From: Chitinophagaceae bacterium
GTDB lineage: Bacteria; Bacteroidota; Bacteroidia; Chitinophagales; Chitinophagaceae
Assembly (NCBI GenBank): GCA_024643655.1
Contig: JAHEMM010000005.1
Span: forward strand, 1-64,000
Length of the DNA: 64,000 nt
Direction: 5' to 3'
Every line of letters starts with the position of its first letter. The stretch's first letter is position 1. Positions 52,928 to 61,489 of this stretch are shown here, in pieces. Position numbers and translations under genes: made by a program. The notes under the pieces are model-generated. The model saw only the letters and a list, made by a program, of their open reading frames with translations, was not told the DNA's origin and ran no database searches.

Positions 52928-55034
52928 ATTTTACTTCTTCTTGCTTTTCTTTTACTACTACAAGATCCTTTATATCTACCTGCATGGGTAATAAACCAAT
53001 CTTTACGACAGCCTTTTTGTTTCTCAATTCTAAAACAACACCAATTTGATGGTTTTTTTTCATTTTTACTTTATCACCTAATTTAATATCGCCACCAACT
53101 TCGCTAAATTTTGAATCGATCTTTTTCTGCATCTTACTCACCACCTTCTTTTCATTCTTTTTAAAAAGCAATGCTTCCATTTGTTTTATTACTTTTTGTT
53201 TGTTGTCCTCTTTTCTCCACTCCACAAGCAATTGCTTAAGTTTACGCTCCATGTCTTTTAGATATATTATTCTATCTACCGCTATTTTATTCTGTTCTTT
53301 CAACAGCTCAACCTGCATCTGATGTTTTTCCCTATCCAATAATTCGGCCATTTCTTTTTTTTGCTTTTCATTTTCTTTTATCAAACCATTCAACTCTTTT
53401 TCTTTTTTTTCTACTGATCGCAAATCCTGTTCTGTTCTGTTTAATAACCTATCCAACCTGAACTGATCTTCATCCACTAATTGTCTTGCTCTATTAATAA
53501 GATTTTTATCCAACCCAATTCTTTCAGCAATTGAAAAGGTGTAAGAACTACCAGGTTTACCTAACAACAATTTATATTGTGGCTGTAAATTCTTTTCATC
53601 AAATGCCATAGCACCATTTAAAATACCACTTGTTTTTCCCGCCATTATTTTAAGATTGAGATAATGGGTTGTAACAATACCGATTGCATGTTTTTTATTT
53701 AGCTCCTGCATGATCACTTCTGCAAAAGCACCTCCGAGATTAGGGTCGCTACCACTTCCCAATTCATCAATAAAAAATAATGTTCGTCCATTTGCGTTTT
53801 CCATAAAATACTTCATGTGGAGCAAATGACTACTATAGGTACTCAATTCAAACTCTATACTTTGTGTATCGCCAATATGAATCATTAATTGTTTAAAAAT
53901 TCCAAATTGTGATGAAGGATGAACTGGCACCAACAAACCGCTTTGCACCATCATTTGTAATAAGCCTACCGTTTTCATTGTAACAGTTTTACCTCCGGCA
54001 TTGGGTCCACTAATTACTAAAATCCTATTGGCATCATCCAATGTAATAGTTACTGGAATAGTTGGCTTTTCCGAACGCTTATTATAGATGTATAACAACG
54101 GATGATAAGCTTGAACCAGATGAACTCCAGCTTTATCTGAAATAACCGGAAACTCACCATTTATTTCTGCTGCCAATTTTGCCTTCGCCCTGATAAAGTC
54201 AAACTCTCCAATTACGGTATGCCATGTCGTTAATAAGGAAGCATAGACAGCAAGCTTCCCCGTTAATTCTCTTAATATCCTATACACTTCTTTTCGTTCA
54301 TCATTCTCTAATTCGTATATGGTATTATTTAATTCTATCGTTTCTTCCGGCTCTACAAAAGCAGTTTTTCGGCTATCGCTTTCTCCATGCAGAATTCCTT
54401 TTACTGTTCTTTTTTGCTCGGCAAAAACAGCCAACACTCTCCTACCACTCATAAAGCTTTCTTCTATCTCTGCCAGATAACCTTGCTTATTTAATTTAGC
54501 GACTATTCTGTCGAATAAACGACGCAATTCATTCCTTTTTTTATAAAGGCTAAGTCTGATATCTTTCAAATCTTCAGATGCATTATCCTTTACCTGACAA
54601 TGCTCATCTAATACTTCATTGATCAATTCATCAATTAGTTTTTCGTAATAAGTATTACCAATAATTTTATATAAGCCGGAATAGGCTAATTTTTTTTCAT
54701 TATCAAACCATCGAAAGATACTCTCGATCGTTGCTGACATTTTTCGGATATCATTTAATTCTTCGCCATTTAAAACTGCACCTGGAATAGCAAGTAATTT
54801 CAACTCCTTTGAAAGACTCTTTACAAAGTCATTGGGAAAGTAAATGCTGTTTATTAATAACTGGCGATATTCATGACTTTGCCTTAATTCTGTTTCTACA
54901 AATTCCTTTTTTGTATGGATACGAAGACCTTTCGCTTTTGTGGTTGCAAAATCCGTTTGGCAATAGTTAGCAAGCAATTCTCTGATCTTATCAAACTCTA
55001 ATTGTAAATGGGCCGATTCGGGGAATAATTTCAT
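52926..55034 (-). CDS. mutS2: MutS2-family ATPase lacking the Smr domain
   Basis: A 702-residue MutS2-type protein. The N-terminal core and clamp helices (about residues 1-310) lead into the ATPase with Walker A GPNAGGKTVTMKTVGL, the Walker B region TLFFIDELGSGSD, GGAFAEVI and VTTHYLNLK. A long coiled coil follows (about residues 515-630). The last ~60 residues form a KOW-like strand segment (KLGDKVKMKKNHQIGVVLEL). Typical MutS2 continues for another ~80-100 residues with the Smr nuclease domain, but here the frame ends after KEKQEEVK. MutS2 proteins suppress recombination or rescue collided ribosomes; without Smr it cannot cut by that route. An exact -7 element lies at 55072-55079. Confidence 0.92.
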   Translation of the reverse strand: MKLFPESAHLQLEFDKIRELLANYCQTDFATTKAKGLRIHTKKEFVETELRQSHEYRQLLINSIYFPNDFVKSLSKELKLLAIPGAVLNGEELNDIRKMSATIESIFRWFDNEKKLAYSGLYKIIGNTYYEKLIDELINEVLDEHCQVKDNASEDLKDIRLSLYKKRNELRRLFDRIVAKLNKQGYLAEIEESFMSGRRVLAVFAEQKRTVKGILHGESDSRKTAFVEPEETIELNNTIYELENDERKEVYRILRELTGKLAVYASLLTTWHTVIGEFDFIRAKAKLAAEINGEFPVISDKAGVHLVQAYHPLLYIYNKRSEKPTIPVTITLDDANRILVISGPNAGGKTVTMKTVGLLQMMVQSGLLVPVHPSSQFGIFKQLMIHIGDTQSIEFELSTYSSHLLHMKYFMENANGRTLFFIDELGSGSDPNLGGAFAEVIMQELNKKHAIGIVTTHYLNLKIMAGKTSGILNGAMAFDEKNLQPQYKLLLGKPGSSYTFSIAERIGLDKNLINRARQLVDEDQFRLDRLLNRTEQDLRSVEKKEKELNGLIKENEKQKKEMAELLDREKHQMQVELLKEQNKIAVDRIIYLKDMERKLKQLLVEWRKEDNKQKVIKQMEALLFKKNEKKVVSKMQKKIDSKFSEVGGDIKLGDKVKMKKNHQIGVVLELRNKKAVVKIGLLPMQVDIKDLVVVKEKQEEVK

Positions 55035-55071
55035 AATTTATAATGAACTAGGTATTTAATTGTACGGATTA

Positions 55072-55079
55072 CAAAGGTA
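55072..55079 (-). promoter_or_regulatory. -7 promoter element of mutS2
   Basis: Minus-strand TACCTTTG matches TAnnTTTG, 37 bases before the ATG at 55034. No clear -33 TTTG was seen. Confidence 0.45.
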
Positions 55080-55244
55080 ATTCTAATCCATTATTATTAA
55101 TTAGAGAACATTTGAATATATAGTTTGTTATATACCTGTTAAGAGTTGCTGAAAAGAAAACTTTGCAAGACAGCTGACAAACCCTAAACACATCTAATAC
55201 GTAAATTGCATGAAGGAACAATATAAAAGTATAAACAACCGATT

Positions 55245-55925
55245 ATGAAATTTCTACTTTCTACATTTATTGTGAGCATAGTAACCTTAGTATCTTGTGC
55301 TCAAAAATCATCTACATCAAAAAATCAAAAATCAAGTAACAACAATATGACAAATACTACAAATACAAATGACTCGGGGAAAACGGCAAAAGCAACATTT
55401 GCAAATGGATGCTTTTGGTGTACAGAAGCCGTATTCGAAGAGCTTAATGGTGTCATCAGTGCTACATCTGGCTATACAGGAGGACATATAAAAAATCCAA
55501 CTTATAAAGAAGTAACAAGCGGATTAACCGGACATGCAGAGGCTTTAGATATAGTATATGATCCTTCAGTTATAAGTTTTGATGAATTGTTGGAAGTATT
55601 TTGGGAAACACATGACCCAACTACCTTAAACAGACAAGGTGCTGATGTAGGTACACAATACCGGAGTGGTGTTTTTTATCATAATGATGAACAAAAAGAT
55701 AAAGCTGAAAAATACAAAGCAGCACTAGATAAGAGTGGCGCATTCGATAAGCCAATTGTTACTGAGATTACAGCTTTTTCGAATTTCTATCCAGCCGAAG
55801 ACTATCATCAGCAGTATTATGAAAACAATGAAAATTCAAACCCATATTGCCGGATTGTAATTCGGCCTAAACTCGAAAAATTCAGAAAAGTATTTAAGGA
55901 TAAATTGAAACCAACGAGTAATTAA
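55245..55925 (+). CDS. msrA: Peptide methionine sulfoxide reductase A, lipoprotein form
   Basis: A 226-residue protein. The N-terminus has a lipoprotein signal (KFLLSTFIVSIVTLVSC with the lipobox cysteine at residue 18) and a Ser/Asn/Thr-rich linker of about 30 residues, so the enzyme is probably anchored in the periplasm. The MsrA domain begins about residue 47: FANGCFWCTEAVFEELNGV holds the catalytic cysteine, followed by GYTGGHIKNPTYKEVTSGLT, GHAEALDIVYD, HDPTTLNRQGADVGTQYRSG and FYPAEDYHQQYY. It reduces methionine-S-sulfoxide in oxidised proteins. No MsrB domain is fused. It converges with the serine protease gene, overlapping by four bases. Confidence 0.93.
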   Translation: MKFLLSTFIVSIVTLVSCAQKSSTSKNQKSSNNNMTNTTNTNDSGKTAKATFANGCFWCTEAVFEELNGVISATSGYTGGHIKNPTYKEVTSGLTGHAEALDIVYDPSVISFDELLEVFWETHDPTTLNRQGADVGTQYRSGVFYHNDEQKDKAEKYKAALDKSGAFDKPIVTEITAFSNFYPAEDYHQQYYENNENSNPYCRIVIRPKLEKFRKVFKDKLKPTSN

Positions 55926-57283
55926 GCTTTCTTTTTTCTTCTTAAAATAAAGATTAAACCTAGTATTAATAATAAAGTTCCACCACCGATATAATAATAC
56001 ATTGGATCAAGACCTTTTGGCTCTTTATCTAACCCTTTATTAATATTAGTTTCTGTTTCCTCAATGAATTTATCTACAAATGGAAATGAATTATTCATGC
56101 CTTTCACTTCCTTAAACTTTACCAATGCTTTTTTATACCATGCTTTATCAAAAAGATCCAAAGCAGATTCGTAGGCAAGTGAAATATCACTCATGGCTGG
56201 TGTTATATCTGCTTTTTCAATAAATTCTTTTACTATAGTTACCGGCACAATAAAATTCATTCCCTGTACTTCCTGTCCTCTTTGTTCATCTATACTACCA
56301 AAGGTTGCAAGGCCAATTACCTCTCCTTTTTCATTCGATACAGGGCCTCCACTGTTTCCATGTGTAATTGAAGCATCTGTTTGTAAAACTTCCCACCCAT
56401 CATTCATATTCTTTTTTGCACTAACCAATCCTCTTGTTAATGTAGCTTCTGAAATAGACTCTTTAGAAATAAGCGGATGAAAAGTTGCTACTGCTGGATA
56501 ACCTAAGGCGTATACCTGATCACCTACCCGCATAGTTTTATCATCACCAATCCGAATTGTTGGATAAATATGTTTCTCCGTTAATTTAAGAATCGCTACA
56601 TCTTTTCCTGGAATAGCTGCACCCTGAGTTACTAATTTTGCAGGAATTACCACTGGGATAATCTCCGTTTTATCACCTGAAATTCCCATTACTATACTAA
56701 ATTCTTTTTTTATTCTTCCAACAGATAATGTTTGAGAAAAATACCAACTGTTGGCATCTGTCAATGCTTTTGCTTCATCTTCCGTAAGTTTTCTACCCAT
56801 AGATACTTCAATTTCTTTAGCATCATCCTCAATTATCTCCTGAAAAGCCTGTTGGACAAAATTTTGCTTGGTTGACTCGTCATTTTCATCTACAACATGA
56901 GCATTCGTTATTACATAACCATCCGGGGTAATAATGAAACCCGAACCAATCATTGTAGTATTCAAGTCCTTACTAACAGTTTCAGTACCCTTCATCATGT
57001 AATCCGAAATATTTGCACAAAAGGTTTTGATGTATACATTCCAGAATAGATCTGTAGTAAATTGACCCTCACTTTCTAGATTTGCTTTTACTTGTAATGC
57101 CAGATTTTCTAATGCAGCTTCATCAAACACTGGTTTAATAGCACTTACAGTGCCTATAAAAGTTGCCTGAATCATCACAGTACCGGGTTTAACTCTTTCG
57201 GCAATTTGTACCGGTGATAAGACTTTTTGAGAATATGCTATTTGAGAATAAAAGAAAAAGAGATAGAGCAGAATTTTCTTCAT
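55922..57283 (-). CDS. Exported trypsin-like serine protease with C-terminal membrane anchor
   Basis: A 453-residue S1C/DegP-like protease. The signal peptide is KKILLYLFFFYSQIAYSQ. The catalytic triad is complete: H129 in VITNAHVVDE, D228 in GKDVAILKL and S311 in THGNSGGPVSN. No PDZ domain is present; instead a helical region with a TPR-like look (SLAYESALDLFDKAWYKKAL) follows the protease, then one C-terminal transmembrane helix (YYYIGGGTLLLILGLIFIL) and a basic tail. A ~40-residue insertion between H129 and the next strand (ENDESTKQNFVQQAFQEIIE and on) is unusual. It probably does envelope protein quality control facing the periplasm. Confidence 0.88.
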   Translation of the reverse strand: MKKILLYLFFFYSQIAYSQKVLSPVQIAERVKPGTVMIQATFIGTVSAIKPVFDEAALENLALQVKANLESEGQFTTDLFWNVYIKTFCANISDYMMKGTETVSKDLNTTMIGSGFIITPDGYVITNAHVVDENDESTKQNFVQQAFQEIIEDDAKEIEVSMGRKLTEDEAKALTDANSWYFSQTLSVGRIKKEFSIVMGISGDKTEIIPVVIPAKLVTQGAAIPGKDVAILKLTEKHIYPTIRIGDDKTMRVGDQVYALGYPAVATFHPLISKESISEATLTRGLVSAKKNMNDGWEVLQTDASITHGNSGGPVSNEKGEVIGLATFGSIDEQRGQEVQGMNFIVPVTIVKEFIEKADITPAMSDISLAYESALDLFDKAWYKKALVKFKEVKGMNNSFPFVDKFIEETETNINKGLDKEPKGLDPMYYYIGGGTLLLILGLIFILRRKKKA

Positions 57284-57362
57284 AATAAAATAGTTTGAGT
57301 ATCCTTAAAGATATAAAGCCTAAAATAAACCCCCATAAAAATTTCAAATTATTTATAGTCTG

Positions 57363-58646
57363 TCAAAATATTTTAAACCTCTCAAAACATGCTTTTTCCA
57401 AAGCTTCCCTGTCCTCAGGATGAGCAATGTTTATCAATGCTTTGGCTCTTTGACGAAGGTTTTTTCCAAATAAATAAGCAATTCCATATTCTGTAATAAC
57501 ATAGTGAACATGTCCACGAGTTGTTACAACCCCTGCACCAGGTTTTAAAAATGGAACTATACGGTTGATACCTTTTGAAGTACGGCTCGTTAATGCAATA
57601 ATAGGTTTGCCACCTTCGCTCAAAGCGGCTCCCCGCATAAAATCCATTTGCCCACCAATTCCACTGTATAATCTGGTTCCAATAGAATCAGCACATACCT
57701 GACCTGTGATGTCCACTTCAATTGCACTATTTACAGCTACAACTTTTGGATTTCTACGAATAACATGTGGATCATTTACATAATCAATATCTAAAAATGC
57801 AAAAGCCGGATTATCATCAACATAATCGTATAAACGGCGTGTGCCAATTGCAAAACCAGTAACTGTTTTATTGGGATGAATTCTTTTCTTTGAATTATTG
57901 ATAACATCATTATCAAAAAGATCAATAATTCCATCACTACACATTTCTGTATGCACACCAAGATCTTTATGATTGGTTAACGATTTCAAAACTGCATCAG
58001 GAATAGTACCAATACCCATTTGTAATGTACTCCCATCTTCTACCATTTCTGCTATCAATTTACCAATCTTCAATTCATTTTCTCCAACTTTTGCCCCGTA
58101 ATCAATCGATGGCAAATCCTCTTCATGATAAACCATCGAAGTAAATCGTTTAGTATGTACCAGGCTATCACCATGTGTTCTTGGCACTTTAGGGTTTACT
58201 TGGGCAATAATATACTTCGCATTATTAACAGCACTCCTTGCTACATCCACAGAAACGCCTAATGAACAATAACCATGTTCATCTGGCGGGGATACCTGTA
58301 CCAACGCTACATCAGGTTTTAAATCGCTTCTGAAGAGATCTGGAATATCACTTAAAAAAGCTGGAATAAAATCTGCCCTACCTTCATTTACAGCATTCCG
58401 AACTGATCCTGAAACAAAAAGACAATTGATATGGAATGAACCGGCATATTTTGGCTTATCTAATTCTATGTCGCCTTGCACAGTAATAAAATTCAGTTCA
58501 ACATCCTTTAGATTTGCAGCCAGTTTCCCCAATTCTCTTAATAAATAAAGAGGTGTTTGTGCAGAACCTTGTACAAAAACCCGTGATGTTGATTTGATGA
58601 CAGACAATGCTTCATCAGCTGATATATACTTAAATGGCAACTTCAT
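57363..58646 (-). CDS. Acetyl-CoA hydrolase/transferase family protein
   Basis: A 427-residue family I CoA-transferase similar to 4-hydroxybutyrate or succinyl-CoA:acetate CoA-transferases. Visible are VFVQGSAQTPLYLLRELGKL at the N-terminus, DVALVQVSPPDEHGYCSLGV, GSTLQMGIGTIPDAVLKSL, HTEMCSDGIIDLFD, GQVCADSIGTRLYSGIGGQM, and the C-terminal region from VVTTRGHVHYVITEY into GIAYLFGKNL. The active-site glutamate that forms the glutamyl-CoA thioester is probably in the HTEM segment. It moves CoA between short-chain acids, for example in acetate or propionate metabolism. The exact acids are not predictable. Confidence 0.88.
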   Translation of the reverse strand: MKLPFKYISADEALSVIKSTSRVFVQGSAQTPLYLLRELGKLAANLKDVELNFITVQGDIELDKPKYAGSFHINCLFVSGSVRNAVNEGRADFIPAFLSDIPDLFRSDLKPDVALVQVSPPDEHGYCSLGVSVDVARSAVNNAKYIIAQVNPKVPRTHGDSLVHTKRFTSMVYHEEDLPSIDYGAKVGENELKIGKLIAEMVEDGSTLQMGIGTIPDAVLKSLTNHKDLGVHTEMCSDGIIDLFDNDVINNSKKRIHPNKTVTGFAIGTRRLYDYVDDNPAFAFLDIDYVNDPHVIRRNPKVVAVNSAIEVDITGQVCADSIGTRLYSGIGGQMDFMRGAALSEGGKPIIALTSRTSKGINRIVPFLKPGAGVVTTRGHVHYVITEYGIAYLFGKNLRQRAKALINIAHPEDREALEKACFERFKIF

Positions 58647-58753
58647 CCTTTTAAATTAATGTTGATTAAAACAAACTAAAGGACAAAATTAATACTTAAT
58701 AAAAATTAGGGGATGATAAACTAAATTCTGTTTGATGATAAGGATCAGGTAAA

Positions 58754-59173
58754 CTATTGAGAAAGTAACCAGTCGATTGCTAATTCATAACCCTTTAATC
58801 CCAATCCAAAAATACTCCCAATAGACTTTCCTGAAACATGAGATAATTTTCTAAAATCTTCCCTCGCATGCACATTTGAAATATGTACTTCAACTACTGG
58901 TGAATGAATAGCAGCGATTGCATCTCCAATTGCAACGGATGTATGCGTATATCCTCCCGGATTGAAAACAATACCATGAACATCAAAACCAACTCGTTGC
59001 AGTTCGTTAATCAATTCGCCTTCTACATTACTTTGAAAATAACTTAGTTCAATATTGGCATATTTTTTTTTCAATAACGCAAGAAAATCTTCAAATGATA
59101 TGTCGCCATAAATTTCAGTTTCTCTTTTCCCAAGTAAATTTAAATTGGGCCCGTTTATGATTGCAATTTTCAT
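58754..59173 (-). CDS. aroQ: Type II 3-dehydroquinate dehydratase
   Basis: A 139-residue AroQ enzyme of the shikimate pathway that dehydrates 3-dehydroquinate to 3-dehydroshikimate. Signatures are IINGPNLNLLGKRETEIYG (the flexible catalytic loop with Arg and Tyr), YFQSNVEGELINELQ, the substrate-binding NPGGYTHTSVAIGDAI and EVHISNVHAREDFRKLS. The length is normal for the dodecameric type II family. It begins 17 bases beyond the carA terminator. A one-mismatch -7 element (TATATTCG on the minus strand, 59178-59185) sits right before the ATG. Confidence 0.95.
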   Translation of the reverse strand: MKIAIINGPNLNLLGKRETEIYGDISFEDFLALLKKKYANIELSYFQSNVEGELINELQRVGFDVHGIVFNPGGYTHTSVAIGDAIAAIHSPVVEVHISNVHAREDFRKLSHVSGKSIGSIFGLGLKGYELAIDWLLSQ

Positions 59174-59189
59174 TATTCGAATATAACTT

Positions 59190-59220
59190 AAAAAAGAATC
59201 GCCTCGTTCAATACGAGGCG
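59190..59220 (-). terminator. Rho-independent terminator of carA
   Basis: On the minus strand the stem CGCCTCGT / ACGAGGCG (arms 59220-59213 and 59207-59200) with a 5-base loop is followed by ATTC and a T run. It lies between the carA stop (59228) and the aroQ start (59173). Confidence 0.82.
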
Positions 59221-59227
59221 GTTGTAA

Positions 59228-60346
59228 TCAATTTTGCTGATTTTTGATCATGTCAATAAATTCATCAAATAGATATCTGCTATCATGTGGCCCAGGTGTA
59301 GCTTCAGGGTGATATTGTACTGAAAAAGCTGGTTTACCTTTTACCCGAATGCCTTCAATAGATTTATCATTTAGGTTTATATGAGTTATCTCCAGGTGTG
59401 CTGCATTTTTCATTGCTTCAGGGTCAACACCAAAGCCATGATTCTGCGTAGTGATTTCAGAACGACCTGTAATTAGATTTTTTACGGGATGATTCAGCCC
59501 CCTGTGTCCATGATGCATTTTGAAAGTTGGGATATCATTTGCTCTTGCAAGCAGCTGGTGACCAAGACAAATTCCAAATAATGGTTTATCCTCTTTCAAC
59601 ATTTCTTTAATAGTATTTACAGCAAAGTTCATCGGTGCTGGATCACCAGGTCCGTTTGAAATGAAGTAACCATGTGGTTCAAATTTTTTCACTTCCTCCA
59701 AACTTGTTTTCGCAGGAAACACTTTTACAAAAGCACCCCGTTCTACCATACAATTTAAAATATTCCGCTTAACGCCATAATCCATAACAGCAATTCTTAT
59801 AGAGGCTTTGCTATCTCCTATTTCATATGGTTCCGATGTACTAACTTTTGATGCCAATTCCAGTCCATCCATATCCGGCACATCTGCCAGTTTCTTTTTG
59901 AGCATTTCAATATCTGTTATCTCCGAAGAAATGATACAGTTCATTGCTCCTTTTGTACGAATATGTTCGACTAATGCTCTTGTATCCACTCCTTCTATAG
60001 AAACAATATTATTCTCTTTCAAATAATCATTTAATGAACCTTTTGCCATCTTACGGGAGTATTGATCTTCAAGATTTCGACCAATCAGGCCGTTTATTTT
60101 TACACTATCACTTTCAACATCAGCCTCTTTTACTCCATAATTACCAATATGCGCAGCATTCATAATAAGTATCTGTCCAAAATAACTTGGGTCAGTAAAC
60201 ACTTCCTGATAACCGGTCATACCCGTATTAAAACAGATTTCTCCGGTAGTAGTACCAATTGCACCAAAAGCTTGTCCATAAGCAATAGTACCGTCAGCTA
60301 ATAATAAAACAGCAGGAACATTTTTTTTTGTGTTTGAATCTGGCAT
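59228..60346 (-). CDS. carA: Carbamoyl-phosphate synthase small (glutaminase) subunit
   Basis: A 372-residue glutaminase subunit. The N-terminal CPSase domain has ADGTIAYGQAFGAIGTTTGE and CFNTGMTGYQEVFTDPSYFG. The class I amidotransferase triad is in LFGICLGHQLLA (Cys) and VQYHPEATPGPHDSRYLF (His, Glu). It releases ammonia from glutamine for the CarB subunit, which feeds pyrimidine and arginine synthesis. carB is not adjacent: a terminator follows. The frame extends to a TTG at 60385, but an exact -7 element overlaps that codon, so the ATG at 60346 is the start. Confidence 0.95.
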   Translation of the reverse strand: MPDSNTKKNVPAVLLLADGTIAYGQAFGAIGTTTGEICFNTGMTGYQEVFTDPSYFGQILIMNAAHIGNYGVKEADVESDSVKINGLIGRNLEDQYSRKMAKGSLNDYLKENNIVSIEGVDTRALVEHIRTKGAMNCIISSEITDIEMLKKKLADVPDMDGLELASKVSTSEPYEIGDSKASIRIAVMDYGVKRNILNCMVERGAFVKVFPAKTSLEEVKKFEPHGYFISNGPGDPAPMNFAVNTIKEMLKEDKPLFGICLGHQLLARANDIPTFKMHHGHRGLNHPVKNLITGRSEITTQNHGFGVDPEAMKNAAHLEITHINLNDKSIEGIRVKGKPAFSVQYHPEATPGPHDSRYLFDEFIDMIKNQQN

Positions 60347-60382
60347 TGATTTATTTTTTAGTTGTTGTATAAACAAATTGCG

Positions 60383-60411
60383 CAAATTTAGGGCAGAAAA
60401 AATAAATCAAA
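60383..60411 (-). promoter_or_regulatory. Promoter of carA
   Basis: On the minus strand TTTG (60411-60408), a 17-base spacer and TAAATTTG (60390-60383) resemble the -33/-7 consensus. The predicted leader to the ATG at 60346 is about 30 bases. Confidence 0.55.
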
Positions 60412-60606
60412 AAAGGATTTTTACAGCAGTTATTAACAGTCTGAATAATTGTCACAAATTTACCTTCATTAATTTATTACTAATTTAAAGTACAGCAATA
60501 TCATGCTACTGGCATTCCTATCTGCTATACTTAATAAACTACCTTTAACTCCTGTATTTTGAATAAATAATAAATTATCAGATAAGTTTTTTACAAATAG
60601 GCTTTT

Positions 60607-60993
60607 ATGATTGCAATCGCTAAATGGACCGTTATATTTTTTGGGATATTTTTAATTGGCGTTGGGTTACTTATGCTAGTATCGCCTGAAAAAGCAAGAA
60701 AGACTTTACAGAAAGCTGGCAGCACTAATTTTATTAATTATGCTGAGATCAGCATTCGTATGATTCCTGCCGTTGCTTTGATAGTTTATGCTGAGCTTTC
60801 TCGTTACCCGATTTTTTTTCAATCACTGGGTTGGTTTATGCTTCTTACTTCAATTGTTTTATTTTTTATCCCCAGAAAATTACATCATAATTATTCTTTA
60901 AAGTGGGCCGATAGAATAAAACCGTTTTACTTTCAATTGATTTCGCCATTTGCTTTACTGTTTGGCACATTCATCATCTATTCTGTAATTTGA
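60607..60993 (+). CDS. Small four-helix membrane protein of unknown function
   Basis: A 128-residue membrane protein with four predicted helices (about residues 6-24, 48-62, 70-87 and 107-126). LIGVGLLMLVSPEKARKTLQ after the first helix and the following NYAEISIRMIPAVALIVYA recall small uncharacterised Bacteroidota membrane proteins. I recognise no catalytic motif. Its stop overlaps a possible TTG start of the DinB-like gene, so the two are probably co-transcribed. Confidence 0.7.
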   Translation: MIAIAKWTVIFFGIFLIGVGLLMLVSPEKARKTLQKAGSTNFINYAEISIRMIPAVALIVYAELSRYPIFFQSLGWFMLLTSIVLFFIPRKLHHNYSLKWADRIKPFYFQLISPFALLFGTFIIYSVI

Positions 60994-61004
60994 AAATTTT
61001 AAAT

Positions 61005-61481
61005 ATGAGTTTTCCACAACAAATAGCAAAACAAATAAGAGAAGTATATTTTGGCGGCAATTGGACTACTTCCAACTTAAAAGAGCATTTGAATAATATA
61101 ACATGGCAACAGGCCACATCAAAAGTGTATTCTTTTAATACAATTGCAGCTCTTGTTTTTCATATCAACTATTATATCTGTGCAGTGACAAAAGTTTTGG
61201 AAGGCGAATTACTGAATGCAAGTGATAAAATTAGTTTTGATCACCCACCGATCAACAATCAGGATGACTGGGAATTGTTTTTAAAAAAGACCTGGATTGA
61301 TGCAGAAAACTTCGCTAAATTGGTTGAGAAAATTCCTGAAACTAAACTATGGGAGATTTTTACTGATGAAAAATATGGGAGTTACTATAGAAATCTGCAT
61401 GGAATAATTGAACATACACATTATCATCTTGGGCAGATTGTTCTACTTAAAAAAATGATTTTAGAGAATGCTAATAATTAA
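61005..61481 (+). CDS. DinB-like/DUF1572-type metal-binding helical protein
   Basis: A 158-residue four-helix-bundle protein. Likely metal-binding histidines are in AALVFHINYYICAV and in the C-terminal IIEHTHYHLGQIVLL, the H...HxxxH pattern of the DinB/YfiT superfamily. Other marks are REVYFGGNWTTSNLKEHLNN and DWELFLKKTWIDAENF. Members act as thiol-dependent transferases or have unknown roles, often induced by stress. A TTG at 60990 overlapping the previous stop is an alternative start, but the ATG at 61005 gives SFPQQIAKQIREVY, the usual beginning. Confidence 0.8.
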   Translation: MSFPQQIAKQIREVYFGGNWTTSNLKEHLNNITWQQATSKVYSFNTIAALVFHINYYICAVTKVLEGELLNASDKISFDHPPINNQDDWELFLKKTWIDAENFAKLVEKIPETKLWEIFTDEKYGSYYRNLHGIIEHTHYHLGQIVLLKKMILENANN

Positions 61482-61489
61482 AGAAATAA

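Noticed and set aside
60347-60385. Longer CarA start at the TTG at 60385
   Set aside because: The codon overlaps an exact -7 element, and the ATG at 60346 gives the normal length.
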